From Variovorax sp. PCZ-1 (GTDB lineage: Bacteria; Pseudomonadota; Gammaproteobacteria; Burkholderiales; Burkholderiaceae_C), in NCBI RefSeq assembly GCF_018413605.1, contig NZ_JAHCDN010000001.1:992001-1056000 (forward strand): a stretch of DNA of 64,000 bases. The letters are read 5' to 3'. The notes beneath the pieces were generated by a model, which had not been told where the DNA came from, did not search any database, and saw only the letters and a program-made list of their open reading frames with translations. Shown piece by piece: positions 1 to 7,059 of this stretch. A program made the translations under genes and the position numbers. Within the stretch, counting starts at the first letter, position 1, and every line of letters starts with the position of its first letter.

Positions 1-1
1 A

Positions 2-385
2 AGATGCCTGTGCGGCTCAATTGCCTATCAACTCTCCGGCGAGCCGATTGGCGTGTCTCTGTGCCATTGCAATGACTGTAGACGCAGCGCTGGCGCGCCC
101 ATGGTGTCTTGGGCGATGTATCTTGAGGGCGCGTTGAGCGTGACGAAGGGGCAAGCCAAGACGATCAACTCATCGGGCACTTCGATGCGTAGTTTCTGCG
201 CCGACTGCGGTACGGGGCTGTTCTATCGCAATGAGCCCGTCTTGCCCGGAATCGTGGATATCCAATCCGCGACGCTGGATGATCCTGACGCATTACCGCC
301 GAGTAAGCAGATTCAAACAGCGGAAAGGCTCAAATGGATGCAGCATCTTCATGCCTTGCCTGAGATAGAAAGATATCCGTCTTAG
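2..385 (+). CDS. GFA/CENP-V-domain zinc protein (5' partial)
   Basis: The reading frame is open from base 2 through the window edge, so the true start lies upstream; the first ATG at 53 would remove part of the metal site. The visible protein has the paired-cysteine pattern of the GFA family (glutathione-dependent formaldehyde-activating enzyme-like, or CENP-V domain): C-L-C-G near the start, then C-H-C-N-D-C-R, then C-A-D-C-G in the middle. These cysteines bind zinc in characterised relatives. Many family members are not formaldehyde-activating enzymes, so only the fold is assigned. A family A repeat lies between this gene and the next one. Confidence 0.85.
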   Translation, partial: RCLCGSIAYQLSGEPIGVSLCHCNDCRRSAGAPMVSWAMYLEGALSVTKGQAKTINSSGTSMRSFCADCGTGLFYRNEPVLPGIVDIQSATLDDPDALPPSKQIQTAERLKWMQHLHALPEIERYPS

Positions 386-436
386 GCTCACCAAGATATT
401 TTCCCTGTTGGAATTTATAAGCCTTTTAGGCTTACC

Positions 437-478
437 GCCGGCATAGAATCTGCGCAAAATGCTATTAAATTAAGAGTA
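437..478 (+). repeat. Family A interspersed repeat, intergenic copy 1
   Basis: Near-consensus copy (GCCGGCATAGAATCTGCGC, then TGCTATTAAATTAAGAGTA) in forward orientation. It ends a few bases before the ATG at 484, so it supplies the 5' untranslated region of the ammonia-lyase gene. Confidence 0.85.
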
Positions 479-483
479 ACGAT

Positions 484-1443
484 ATGACATTGGCTATTAA
501 CTTCGACGACATCACCCAAGCTGCTGCGCGCATACAAGGCGTGGCGAATCGCACGCCTGTGCTCACCTCGCGCACGGCGAACGAGCTCGCGGGCGCGGAG
601 CTTTTCTTTAAGTGCGAAAACTATCAGCGCATGGGTGCGTTCAAGTTTCGCGGAGCGTATAACGCGCTGGCGCAGTTTTCGGCTGAGCAGAAAAAACGCG
701 GTGTGTGTGCGTTTAGCTCAGGCAATCATGCGCAGGGCATTGCGCTGGCGGCGAAGATTCTGGGCATGCCGGCGGCGATTGTGATGCCGCTGGATTCTCC
801 AGAGGTGAAGATGGCGGCGACGCGCGGGTATGGCGCGGAGGTCATCACCTATGACCGTTACAAGGAAGACCGCATTGCGATTGGCAACAAGCTGGCTGAC
901 GAGCGCGGGATGACTTTGATCCCGCCATATGACCATGCGCATGTGATGGCGGGGCAGGGCACGGCGGCTCTCGAATTGCTGCAAGAGGTCGGTCATCTCG
1001 ATACGCTGCTGGTGTGTTTGGGCGGTGGTGGGCTCATCTCAGGTTGCGCCGTGGCGGCCAAGCATCTGAACCCCAAGATTCGCGTGATCGGTGTGGAGCC
1101 GGAGGCGGGCAATGATGCTCAGCAGAGCAAGCGCTCAGGAAAGATTGTGAAAATAGACACACCAAAAACCATCGCTGATGGCGCGCAGACACAGTTCGTC
1201 GGAAACCTGACTTTCCCTGTGATTCAAGAGCTGGTTGACGACATCGTGACGGTGAGCGATGCCCAGCTGATTGAGGCGATGCGCTTTGCGGCGAGTCGCA
1301 TGAAGATAGTGATCGAGCCCACAGGTGGTTTGGCGATGGCAGCGGCGATGCAAGGCGTGGTGGATGTGAAGGGCCAGCGCGTGGGCATCATCGTCTCGGG
1401 TGGCAATATCGACATTGCGCAATTCGCCAAATTCATGGCGTAA
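484..1443 (+). CDS. PLP-dependent threonine/serine (or 3-hydroxyaspartate) ammonia-lyase
   Basis: 319-aa fold type II PLP enzyme. Lys54 in the F-K-F-R-G-A motif is the expected Schiff-base lysine; S-S-G-N-H-A-Q-G (about 78-85) and the glycine loop G-G-G-G-L-I-S-G (about 180-187) bind cofactor and substrate. The length without a C-terminal ACT domain fits catabolic threonine/serine dehydratases and threo-3-hydroxyaspartate ammonia-lyases, which deaminate beta-hydroxy amino acids to 2-oxo acids. Sequence alone does not separate these substrates. The next gene starts 2 bp after the stop, which suggests co-transcription. Confidence 0.85.
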   Translation: MTLAINFDDITQAAARIQGVANRTPVLTSRTANELAGAELFFKCENYQRMGAFKFRGAYNALAQFSAEQKKRGVCAFSSGNHAQGIALAAKILGMPAAIVMPLDSPEVKMAATRGYGAEVITYDRYKEDRIAIGNKLADERGMTLIPPYDHAHVMAGQGTAALELLQEVGHLDTLLVCLGGGGLISGCAVAAKHLNPKIRVIGVEPEAGNDAQQSKRSGKIVKIDTPKTIADGAQTQFVGNLTFPVIQELVDDIVTVSDAQLIEAMRFAASRMKIVIEPTGGLAMAAAMQGVVDVKGQRVGIIVSGGNIDIAQFAKFMA

Positions 1444-1444
1444 C

Positions 1445-1987
1445 GTGAGCGCGCAGCCGACCGTCATCATCCTTGCCAGCGGGCGCGGCGAGCGCTTCAC
1501 AGCCTCGGGCGGGCAGGGCAGCAAGCTTGCAGCCTTGATGAATGGCAAGACGGTTTTGCAATGGACTTTAGATGCTGTCAAAGCGACGGGTCTGCCTTGG
1601 CATGTAGAAGACGCTGGGCATCCGGGCATGGGCGACAGCATTGCTGCGGCAGTGCGCGCCACACCCCAATCGAACGGGTGGTTGATCTTGCCGGCTGATT
1701 TGCCTTTGATCTCGCCGCAAACCATTCTTGCGGTTGCGGATGCGCTCGCGCAAGGCGCGCAGGCGGCATACCCGCTATATGCGGGTGAGCGCGGGCATCC
1801 CGTGGGGTTTACCGCAGAGGCTGGCCTTGAGCTGCAAAATTTAAAGGGAAATCGCGGTGCAGCCGGCATACTATCTGCGCGAAGTGCTATTGAAATAATA
1901 GTAAATGATGTGGGCTGCATCACTGATATTGATACGCTAGAGCAGCTTGATCATGCACAAACTCTCATGAATCAGCGCCTGAACTGA
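1445..1987 (+). CDS. MobA/MocA-like nucleotidyltransferase
   Basis: 180-aa NTP-transferase-fold protein. The start is taken as GTG 1445, just after the previous stop; an upstream in-frame ATG at 1400 lies inside the preceding gene. The N-terminal loop I-L-A-S-G-R-G-E-R-F with Lys27, the metal-binding L-P-A-D-L-P-L (Asp85) and G-E-R-G-H-P-V-G-F (115-123) are typical of MobA/MocA molybdopterin nucleotidyltransferases. Residues about 139-153 are encoded by a family A repeat, yet the protein keeps about the usual length. Its role in molybdenum cofactor maturation is inferred from the family only; no other molybdenum genes are nearby. Confidence 0.8.
   Translation: MSAQPTVIILASGRGERFTASGGQGSKLAALMNGKTVLQWTLDAVKATGLPWHVEDAGHPGMGDSIAAAVRATPQSNGWLILPADLPLISPQTILAVADALAQGAQAAYPLYAGERGHPVGFTAEAGLELQNLKGNRGAAGILSARSAIEIIVNDVGCITDIDTLEQLDHAQTLMNQRLN
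1862..1903 (+). repeat. Family A repeat inside the MobA-like gene
   Basis: Forward copy starting GCCGGCATACTATCTGCGC. It is translated as A-G-I-L-S-A-R-S-A-I-E-I-I-V, the same reading frame as the copies in def, mcm, yejF and mfd. Confidence 0.8.
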
Positions 1988-2014
1988 GCTTGAACCCGCC
2001 TACACTGGGCTGGT

Positions 2015-2941
2015 ATGACCACTGCCTTGCCTAGCTCACCAACAAAGATAGAAACCAAACTGATGAGCGTCTATGCACGGCTCATGGTCGTGCCGATTTT
2101 GTGGGGCGGTACGTTCATCGCAGGGCGCATTGTCTCTGCAGAAGTCTCGCCGGCCACAGCCTCGTTGGTTCGATTTTTGTTTGCGGCCTTGGCTTTGCTG
2201 ATCAGCTTGCATTTGAGCGAAGGTTTGCGTGCCTTGCGTAGCCTGAATTCAAAGCAGTTGTTGGGTACAGCGGCTTTGGGTGCAACGGGCATTCTGGCCT
2301 ACAACCTGTGTTTCTTCAACGCACTCGCTTTGATACCTGCGAGTCGGAGCTCTCTTTTTGTAGCGCTCAATCCCGTGCTTACGGTGTTGGTGGCGGTGAT
2401 TTTTCTGGATGATCGTATGAGCCTATCGCGCTGGCTGGGAATGGGCTTGGCTTTGCTGGGCGTGTGGATCGTGATCACGCGGGGTGATTTGAGCCAGCTC
2501 TTGCAAGCCGTGGGGCGCGGTGAGCTTTTCATGCTTGGCGCGATCAGCAGCTGGGCAGCCTACACATTAATTGGGCGCAAATTGTTGCAAGGCATGTCGC
2601 CGCTTTTATCCACAACCTGCGCGGTGCTCTGGGGCTGCTTGATGCTGGCCGTATTGGCGCTGTTTGAGTCACCCAAGTTAAGCATCACACTGTGGTCATT
2701 CAAAGCATGGCTGAGCTTGGCCTTCTTGGGTGTGCTGGGCACAGCGGTGGCCTTTGTTTGGTATTACGAAGGCATCCGCAGACTAGGCGCAGCGCGCACC
2801 GTGGTGTTTAACAATTTGGTGCCCATCTTCGGTGTGCTGCTAGCCTGGCTGCTGCTCAATGAGCCGCTGAGCTGGAGCCTAGCTCTGGGCGGAGCGATTG
2901 CTGTGTCTGGTGTCTTTCTAGTGAATCGACAAACCTCGTAA
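2015..2941 (+). CDS. EamA/DMT-superfamily transporter
   Basis: 308-aa integral membrane protein made of two repeated EamA halves, about ten hydrophobic helices in total, separated by short polar loops. Family members (RhaT/YdcZ/RarD-like) are mostly inner-membrane exporters of amino acids or metabolites; the substrate here cannot be read from sequence. The ATG at 2015 follows the MobA-like stop by 27 bp, so it may belong to the same transcription unit. It converges with the ABC gene on the minus strand; only 6 bp separate the two stops. Confidence 0.88.
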   Translation: MTTALPSSPTKIETKLMSVYARLMVVPILWGGTFIAGRIVSAEVSPATASLVRFLFAALALLISLHLSEGLRALRSLNSKQLLGTAALGATGILAYNLCFFNALALIPASRSSLFVALNPVLTVLVAVIFLDDRMSLSRWLGMGLALLGVWIVITRGDLSQLLQAVGRGELFMLGAISSWAAYTLIGRKLLQGMSPLLSTTCAVLWGCLMLAVLALFESPKLSITLWSFKAWLSLAFLGVLGTAVAFVWYYEGIRRLGAARTVVFNNLVPIFGVLLAWLLLNEPLSWSLALGGAIAVSGVFLVNRQTS

Positions 2942-2947
2942 GTCGAT

Positions 2948-4417
2948 TCAAACCCGATCTCGGTGCGAGATTTCCACGACGACTGCGCGCGCAGCCAAGC
3001 CCGCCACAATCTGCTCGGCCAGAGCGCGGTTTTTGCTGTCTAGGTTGGCATCCCATTCGTCGAGTAAATACACTTTGGCTTGCGTCTTCAAGCTGATCTC
3101 TTGCAGACTGCGCAATTGTTTTTCGCCAGAAGAGAAGCCATTGGAGCGAGCTTGGGGATCAGTCTCGCCTTCGCTCTCGGTCTCATCGTCTTCTTGGCCT
3201 TTGCCCTTCAAAAATTCAAAAGTGAGTTTGTCACTTGTGGGCCAATAAAAAGCCTGCGTGCCCAGCCGCGCTTTGAGCGCGACGAGCAGGCTGGATTTAC
3301 CCATGCCATTGCTGCCGCGCACCAAGATGCGCCCTGTGGGTTGCACCAACACTTGGCTCACGGCGCTATCGACATTCGAGCATGGCAAAGTCAAAGCATC
3401 GCGTTGCAAGCTCACGCCTTCAAAGCGAATCCGCTGGTTGAATTGCGCATCCGGCACAGGCCGCATGGCTTCGCAAGCGCCGCCTATGCGCGTCCACACC
3501 GCGAGCAAATCGTTCCAACCTGAGGCCAGGCCATGCACGTGGTACGACATTTCAATTTGCCTTGGCAGAGTAGCAGCCAAGGCAATGAGCAGGGCACTGT
3601 CTCCCACATTGCGCCCAGCCACCCAAGCGAGGTAAGAAAACACCACGATCAAGGCAAAAATACCGCTCACAGTTGCGATGCCTTCGCGCGCCATGATGGC
3701 CCGAATTTGCGCACGCAATGCATTGCGCAGCCGCTCTTTGAAACCTGCGTGCCAGAGGCGGTAGTTGTAGCGGTTGCCGGCAGTGATGTTGTCCCAAGCG
3801 GTGTAGGTGTGAGCCGTCATGCGATTGGTCTCGCGCTGTTGGGCGAGATAAGCAGCAGCCACAGGTTTGCGTACAAACCATTGCAAAGCCAAGAGCGCTA
3901 TAAAGACCATGCCATACACCGCAGGTAAGCCAGCATCAATCGCAAAGCCGAGCACGATGGCGTTGAAGAGCAGACCGAAAAACAGCTTCAAATCGGCTTC
4001 CAGCTCGTAGATCAATTCAAAGAGGATGTGAAAGGTCTCGTTGGTGAGAAAGGGCTCGACATGCTCGCGTTGCTGTCTGTCGCCCAGCAAGGCGGCTGTT
4101 GCGCGGTTGTCGCGCGCAAAGCGCAGCATGTAGCGGCCATAAGCGCCAAAGCCAGCGCGCTCCGCAAAGATCCAACTGCTCGCGCCCACGATGTAGGAGG
4201 CCGATTGCGCGGCCACAATCCACGCAAAATCCGAGATCAAAAACTCTTGTTGTGAAACATCGTGTCCAGCTTGGATGATCAGTGCTGTTGTGGCTGCAGC
4301 TAAGCCTGCCTCGATGATCAGCAAGGCCAACATCCAGTAAAACGGAGAACCCAGTAAAAACCCTAGGAATTCTGCGCGCTTGAAGGCTACAGGAGGGCGA
4401 GCGTGCATATCAGACAT
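2948..4417 (-). CDS. SbmA/BacA-like ABC-type transporter with fused ATPase
   Basis: 489-aa half-transporter. The N-terminal 300 residues hold hydrophobic helices (about 20-45, 63-82, 155-185, 245-270) of the SbmA/BacA or ABC-D membrane type. The C-terminal ATPase has Walker A G-S-N-G-M-G-K-S-S (about 368-376), signature S-S-G-E-K (about 426), Walker B V-Y-L-L-D-E-W-D-A-N (about 447-456) and H-loop S-H-R-D near the end. The nucleotide domain is short, with an acidic insertion (D-D-E-T-E-S-E-G-E-T) before the signature. SbmA relatives import peptides; YddA-type relatives have a fused ATPase. Direction and substrate are unknown. Confidence 0.7.
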   Translation of the reverse strand: MSDMHARPPVAFKRAEFLGFLLGSPFYWMLALLIIEAGLAAATTALIIQAGHDVSQQEFLISDFAWIVAAQSASYIVGASSWIFAERAGFGAYGRYMLRFARDNRATAALLGDRQQREHVEPFLTNETFHILFELIYELEADLKLFFGLLFNAIVLGFAIDAGLPAVYGMVFIALLALQWFVRKPVAAAYLAQQRETNRMTAHTYTAWDNITAGNRYNYRLWHAGFKERLRNALRAQIRAIMAREGIATVSGIFALIVVFSYLAWVAGRNVGDSALLIALAATLPRQIEMSYHVHGLASGWNDLLAVWTRIGGACEAMRPVPDAQFNQRIRFEGVSLQRDALTLPCSNVDSAVSQVLVQPTGRILVRGSNGMGKSSLLVALKARLGTQAFYWPTSDKLTFEFLKGKGQEDDETESEGETDPQARSNGFSSGEKQLRSLQEISLKTQAKVYLLDEWDANLDSKNRALAEQIVAGLAARAVVVEISHRDRV

Positions 4418-4441
4418 CGTGATTTTGTAAATATCGCTGAC

Positions 4442-4447
4442 TATAAT
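4442..4447 (+). promoter_or_regulatory. Candidate -10 box for the Lys-rich small ORF
   Basis: A perfect TATAAT just upstream of a roughly 150-nt leader. The best -35 match at 17-bp spacing is GTGATT (4419-4424), which is weak. Confidence 0.45.
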
Positions 4448-4598
4448 GAATTCTTCGTATCTACTGTGTCAACTTCTGAGGCGGCGCGGCGTTATGAAAA
4501 CAACTTGAGTATGAAGCGGCTCGCCGATTCATTCCCAGGTTATCGGGGCTCAGCAGTCATGCTGAGCAAACACATTACATCTATATCCGGAGAATCAC

Positions 4599-4658
4599 AT
4601 GAACAACGCAACTTCCAAGCCAAAGAAAAGCAAAAAGCCAATGAAGAAAGCCAAGTAA
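4599..4658 (+). CDS. 19-aa lysine-rich microprotein
   Basis: A very short ORF starting M-N-N-A-T-S-K-P-K-K and ending in further lysines; nine of 19 residues are Lys. It is preceded by GGAGAA (4588-4593) at good Shine-Dalgarno distance and followed after about 16 bp by a strong terminator. A longer frame from 4403 overlaps it out of frame but lacks a ribosome site and looks random. Function is unknown; a highly basic peptide could bind nucleic acid or the ribosome, or could be a leader peptide for the long 5' untranslated region. The terminator placement and Shine-Dalgarno make it a credible expressed unit. Confidence 0.5.
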   Translation: MNNATSKPKKSKKPMKKAK

Positions 4659-4672
4659 TTGGTTTTCAACAC

Positions 4673-4704
4673 ACAAAAAACCCGCTCTTGAGCGGGTTTT
4701 TTGT
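4673..4704 (+). terminator. Rho-independent terminator after the Lys-rich ORF
   Basis: GC-rich hairpin CCCGCT-CTTG-AGCGGG (4681-4696), flanked by an A run upstream and T6 downstream. Confidence 0.85.
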
Positions 4705-4729
4705 TGGGTTTTAGCAGCGAGAAACGGCT

Positions 4730-5194
4730 TTATTTCACGGTGACTGCAATCGTTGCGGCAAAGTCTTTACCGTAGCTCAAATGGAAGCCATCGGCAAACT
4801 GCATGGTGAGCTTGTATTGGCCAGGTGCTAGTTTTAACTCAGCCTCGGTTTGTCCAGCGCCGAAGTGGATGTGCTGAGCATCAAAGGGAATGATTTCGCC
4901 AGCGGGTTTGCTCATCAGATTGACGAGCACATGATGATGGCCTTTGCCAGTGTTTTGTCCGGCAGCGGCGGGCTCGACCGCCATGCCCTTAACGCCAAAT
5001 TTGACTTTGAAAGTTTGGCCAACCGTCGCACCGTTTTGCGGCTCGACAAACCACACGCCTTTGTCTGCAGGCGGCTGATTGGGGTTGGGGTTCATCATGC
5101 TGGCGCAGCCTGATAGCAACAGGGTCGCAGCCGTGCCAAGCGCGAATACCCATGAATAAAGGGCGCGTTTGGTTTTGAGGGGGGATGAGTGCAT
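4730..5194 (-). CDS. DUF4399 periplasmic lipoprotein
   Basis: 154 aa. A lipoprotein signal peptide ends in L-L-S-G-C, putting the lipidated cysteine at residue 30, so a membrane-anchored periplasmic protein is expected. The body matches the DUF4399 pattern: F-V-E-P-Q-N-G-A-T-V, G-K-G-H-H-H-V-L-V-N, H-I-H-F-G-A-G-Q-T-E-A and L-Q/T-F-A-D-G-x-H-L-S-Y-G. The conserved histidines hint at metal binding, but I know of no established function. It stands alone, convergent with the Lys-rich ORF and divergent from ettA. Confidence 0.85.
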   Translation of the reverse strand: MHSSPLKTKRALYSWVFALGTAATLLLSGCASMMNPNPNQPPADKGVWFVEPQNGATVGQTFKVKFGVKGMAVEPAAAGQNTGKGHHHVLVNLMSKPAGEIIPFDAQHIHFGAGQTEAELKLAPGQYKLTMQFADGFHLSYGKDFAATIAVTVK

Positions 5195-5346
5195 ACAATG
5201 TCTCTTTCGGTTTTAAGAAGTTGTTGGAAGGGCTAATGTGCCAGAGGTCTGGCGTATTGGCTACTTAATTGATGCTAAGCCGACAATTGAAGAAAACTAT
5301 TACATCCTGTGCCGTCCTGGCGCGAGATGACTTGTTCTGAATATCC

Positions 5347-7008
5347 ATGTCTCAATACGTTTACACCATGAATCGGGTCGGCAAAATCGTGCCGCCCAAG
5401 CGCCAAATCCTCAAGGATATTTCTCTCTCGTTTTTTCCGGGTGCCAAGATTGGTGTGCTCGGCCTGAATGGCTCCGGCAAATCTACGCTGCTCAAAATCA
5501 TGGCGGGTGTGGACAAAGAGATTGAAGGTGAAGCGATTCCGATGCCGGGCATCAAGGTGGGCTATCTCCCCCAAGAGCCACAGCTCGATCCTGAGCACAG
5601 CGTGCGCCAAGCGGTGGAAAGCGGCATGGGCGCTGTGATGGCAGCCAAAGAGCGGCTAGAGCAGGTGTATGTGGAATACGGCCTGGAAGAAGCAGATTTT
5701 GACAAGCTGGCTGCAGAGCAGGCAGAGTTGGAAGCCATCATCGCTGCGGCAGGTGACGATACCGGCCATGCTTTGGAAATTGCAGCCGATGCGCTTCGCT
5801 TGCCTGAATGGGAGGCCAAAATTGGGCATCTCTCCGGCGGCGAGAAGCGCCGCGTGGCATTGTGCCAACTGCTGCTCTCTAAACCCGACATGCTGCTGCT
5901 GGATGAGCCAACCAACCACTTGGATGCTGAATCTGTGGATTGGCTGGAGCAATTTCTCGCACGCTTCCCTGGCACGGTCGTCGCAATTACCCATGATCGT
6001 TACTTCTTGGATAACGCAGCCGAGTGGATTTTGGAGCTGGATCGCGGTCACGGCATTCCGTGGAAAGGCAACTATTCCACTTGGCTCGATCAGAAAACGG
6101 ATCGCTTAGCCAAGGAAGCCAAAGGTGAAGAGGCTCGCACCAAAGCACTCAAGAAGGAGCTGGAGTGGGTGCGCCAGAATCCGAAAGGCCGCCAGGCCAA
6201 ATCCAAAGCGCGTATCGCTCGCTTTGAAGAGCTCTCTAGTCAAGAGTATCAAAAACGCAACGAAACCTCGGAAATTTTCATCCCTGTTGCAGAGCGTTTG
6301 GGTAACGAAGTCATTGAGTTCAATGGTGTATCGAAAGCCTTCGGTGATCGTTTGCTGATCGATAACCTGAGCTTCAAAGTACCCGCTGGTGCCATTGTCG
6401 GCATCATCGGCCCCAACGGTGCAGGTAAATCCACGCTGTTCCGCATGATCGCGGGCAAAGAGCAGCCTGACAGCGGCAGTGTCAACATTGGCTCCACGGT
6501 GCAAATGGCCTTTGTGGATCAGAACCGCGACAGCTTGGCCAATGAGAAAACCGTTTGGGAAGACATCTCTGGTGGCTTGGATATGCTGCAAATTGGTAAA
6601 TTCACTGTGCCCAGCCGCGCCTACTGCGGGCGCTTCAATTTCTCAGGCAGCGATCAGCAAAAGCGCGTGGGTAATCTCTCAGGCGGCGAGCGCGGTCGCT
6701 TGCATTTGGCCAAGACCTTGATTGCCGGCGGCAACGTCCTGATGCTGGACGAACCCTCCAACGACCTCGATGTGGAAACCTTGCGTGCTTTGGAAGATGC
6801 ATTGCTCGAGTTCGCCGGCTCGGTCATGGTCATCAGCCACGATCGTTGGTTCTTGGATCGTATCGCTACGCACATCCTCGCTTGCGAAGGTGATTCACAA
6901 TGGGTATTCTTTGACGGCAACTATCAAGAATATGAAGCCGACAAGAAAAAACGTTTGGGTGAAGAAGGCGCTAAACCCAAGCGTGTGCGCTACAAAGCCT
7001 TGGCCTGA
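5347..7008 (+). CDS. ettA: Energy-dependent translational throttle protein EttA (ABC-F)
   Basis: 553-aa soluble ABC-F protein with two ATPase domains and no membrane segment. Walker A G-L-N-G-S-G-K-S-T (39-47) and G-P-N-G-A-G-K-S-T (about 354); signatures L-S-G-G-E-K-R-R (about 161) and L-S-G-G-E-R-G-R (about 443); both Walker B motifs end in D-E-P-(T/S)-N-x-L-D. The basic linker between domains and the start M-S-Q-Y-V-Y-T-M-N-R-V-G-K are characteristic of EttA, which binds the ribosomal E site and gates entry into elongation according to energy state. The length equals that of E. coli EttA. Confidence 0.96.
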   Translation: MSQYVYTMNRVGKIVPPKRQILKDISLSFFPGAKIGVLGLNGSGKSTLLKIMAGVDKEIEGEAIPMPGIKVGYLPQEPQLDPEHSVRQAVESGMGAVMAAKERLEQVYVEYGLEEADFDKLAAEQAELEAIIAAAGDDTGHALEIAADALRLPEWEAKIGHLSGGEKRRVALCQLLLSKPDMLLLDEPTNHLDAESVDWLEQFLARFPGTVVAITHDRYFLDNAAEWILELDRGHGIPWKGNYSTWLDQKTDRLAKEAKGEEARTKALKKELEWVRQNPKGRQAKSKARIARFEELSSQEYQKRNETSEIFIPVAERLGNEVIEFNGVSKAFGDRLLIDNLSFKVPAGAIVGIIGPNGAGKSTLFRMIAGKEQPDSGSVNIGSTVQMAFVDQNRDSLANEKTVWEDISGGLDMLQIGKFTVPSRAYCGRFNFSGSDQQKRVGNLSGGERGRLHLAKTLIAGGNVLMLDEPSNDLDVETLRALEDALLEFAGSVMVISHDRWFLDRIATHILACEGDSQWVFFDGNYQEYEADKKKRLGEEGAKPKRVRYKALA

Positions 7009-7059
7009 TTTTTGATCTGCGATTTTTATTTCTAAGACAAAGGTACATTTTTTCGCATC

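Noticed and set aside
1135-1923. A 262-aa open frame on the minus strand across the ammonia-lyase and MobA-like genes
   Set aside because: It is antisense to two genes with clear motifs and shows no recognisable domain.
4403-4714. A 103-aa frame overlapping the Lys-rich ORF
   Set aside because: It starts inside the SbmA-like gene's start region, lacks a ribosome site and ends in the terminator sequence; the 19-aa frame fits the signals better.
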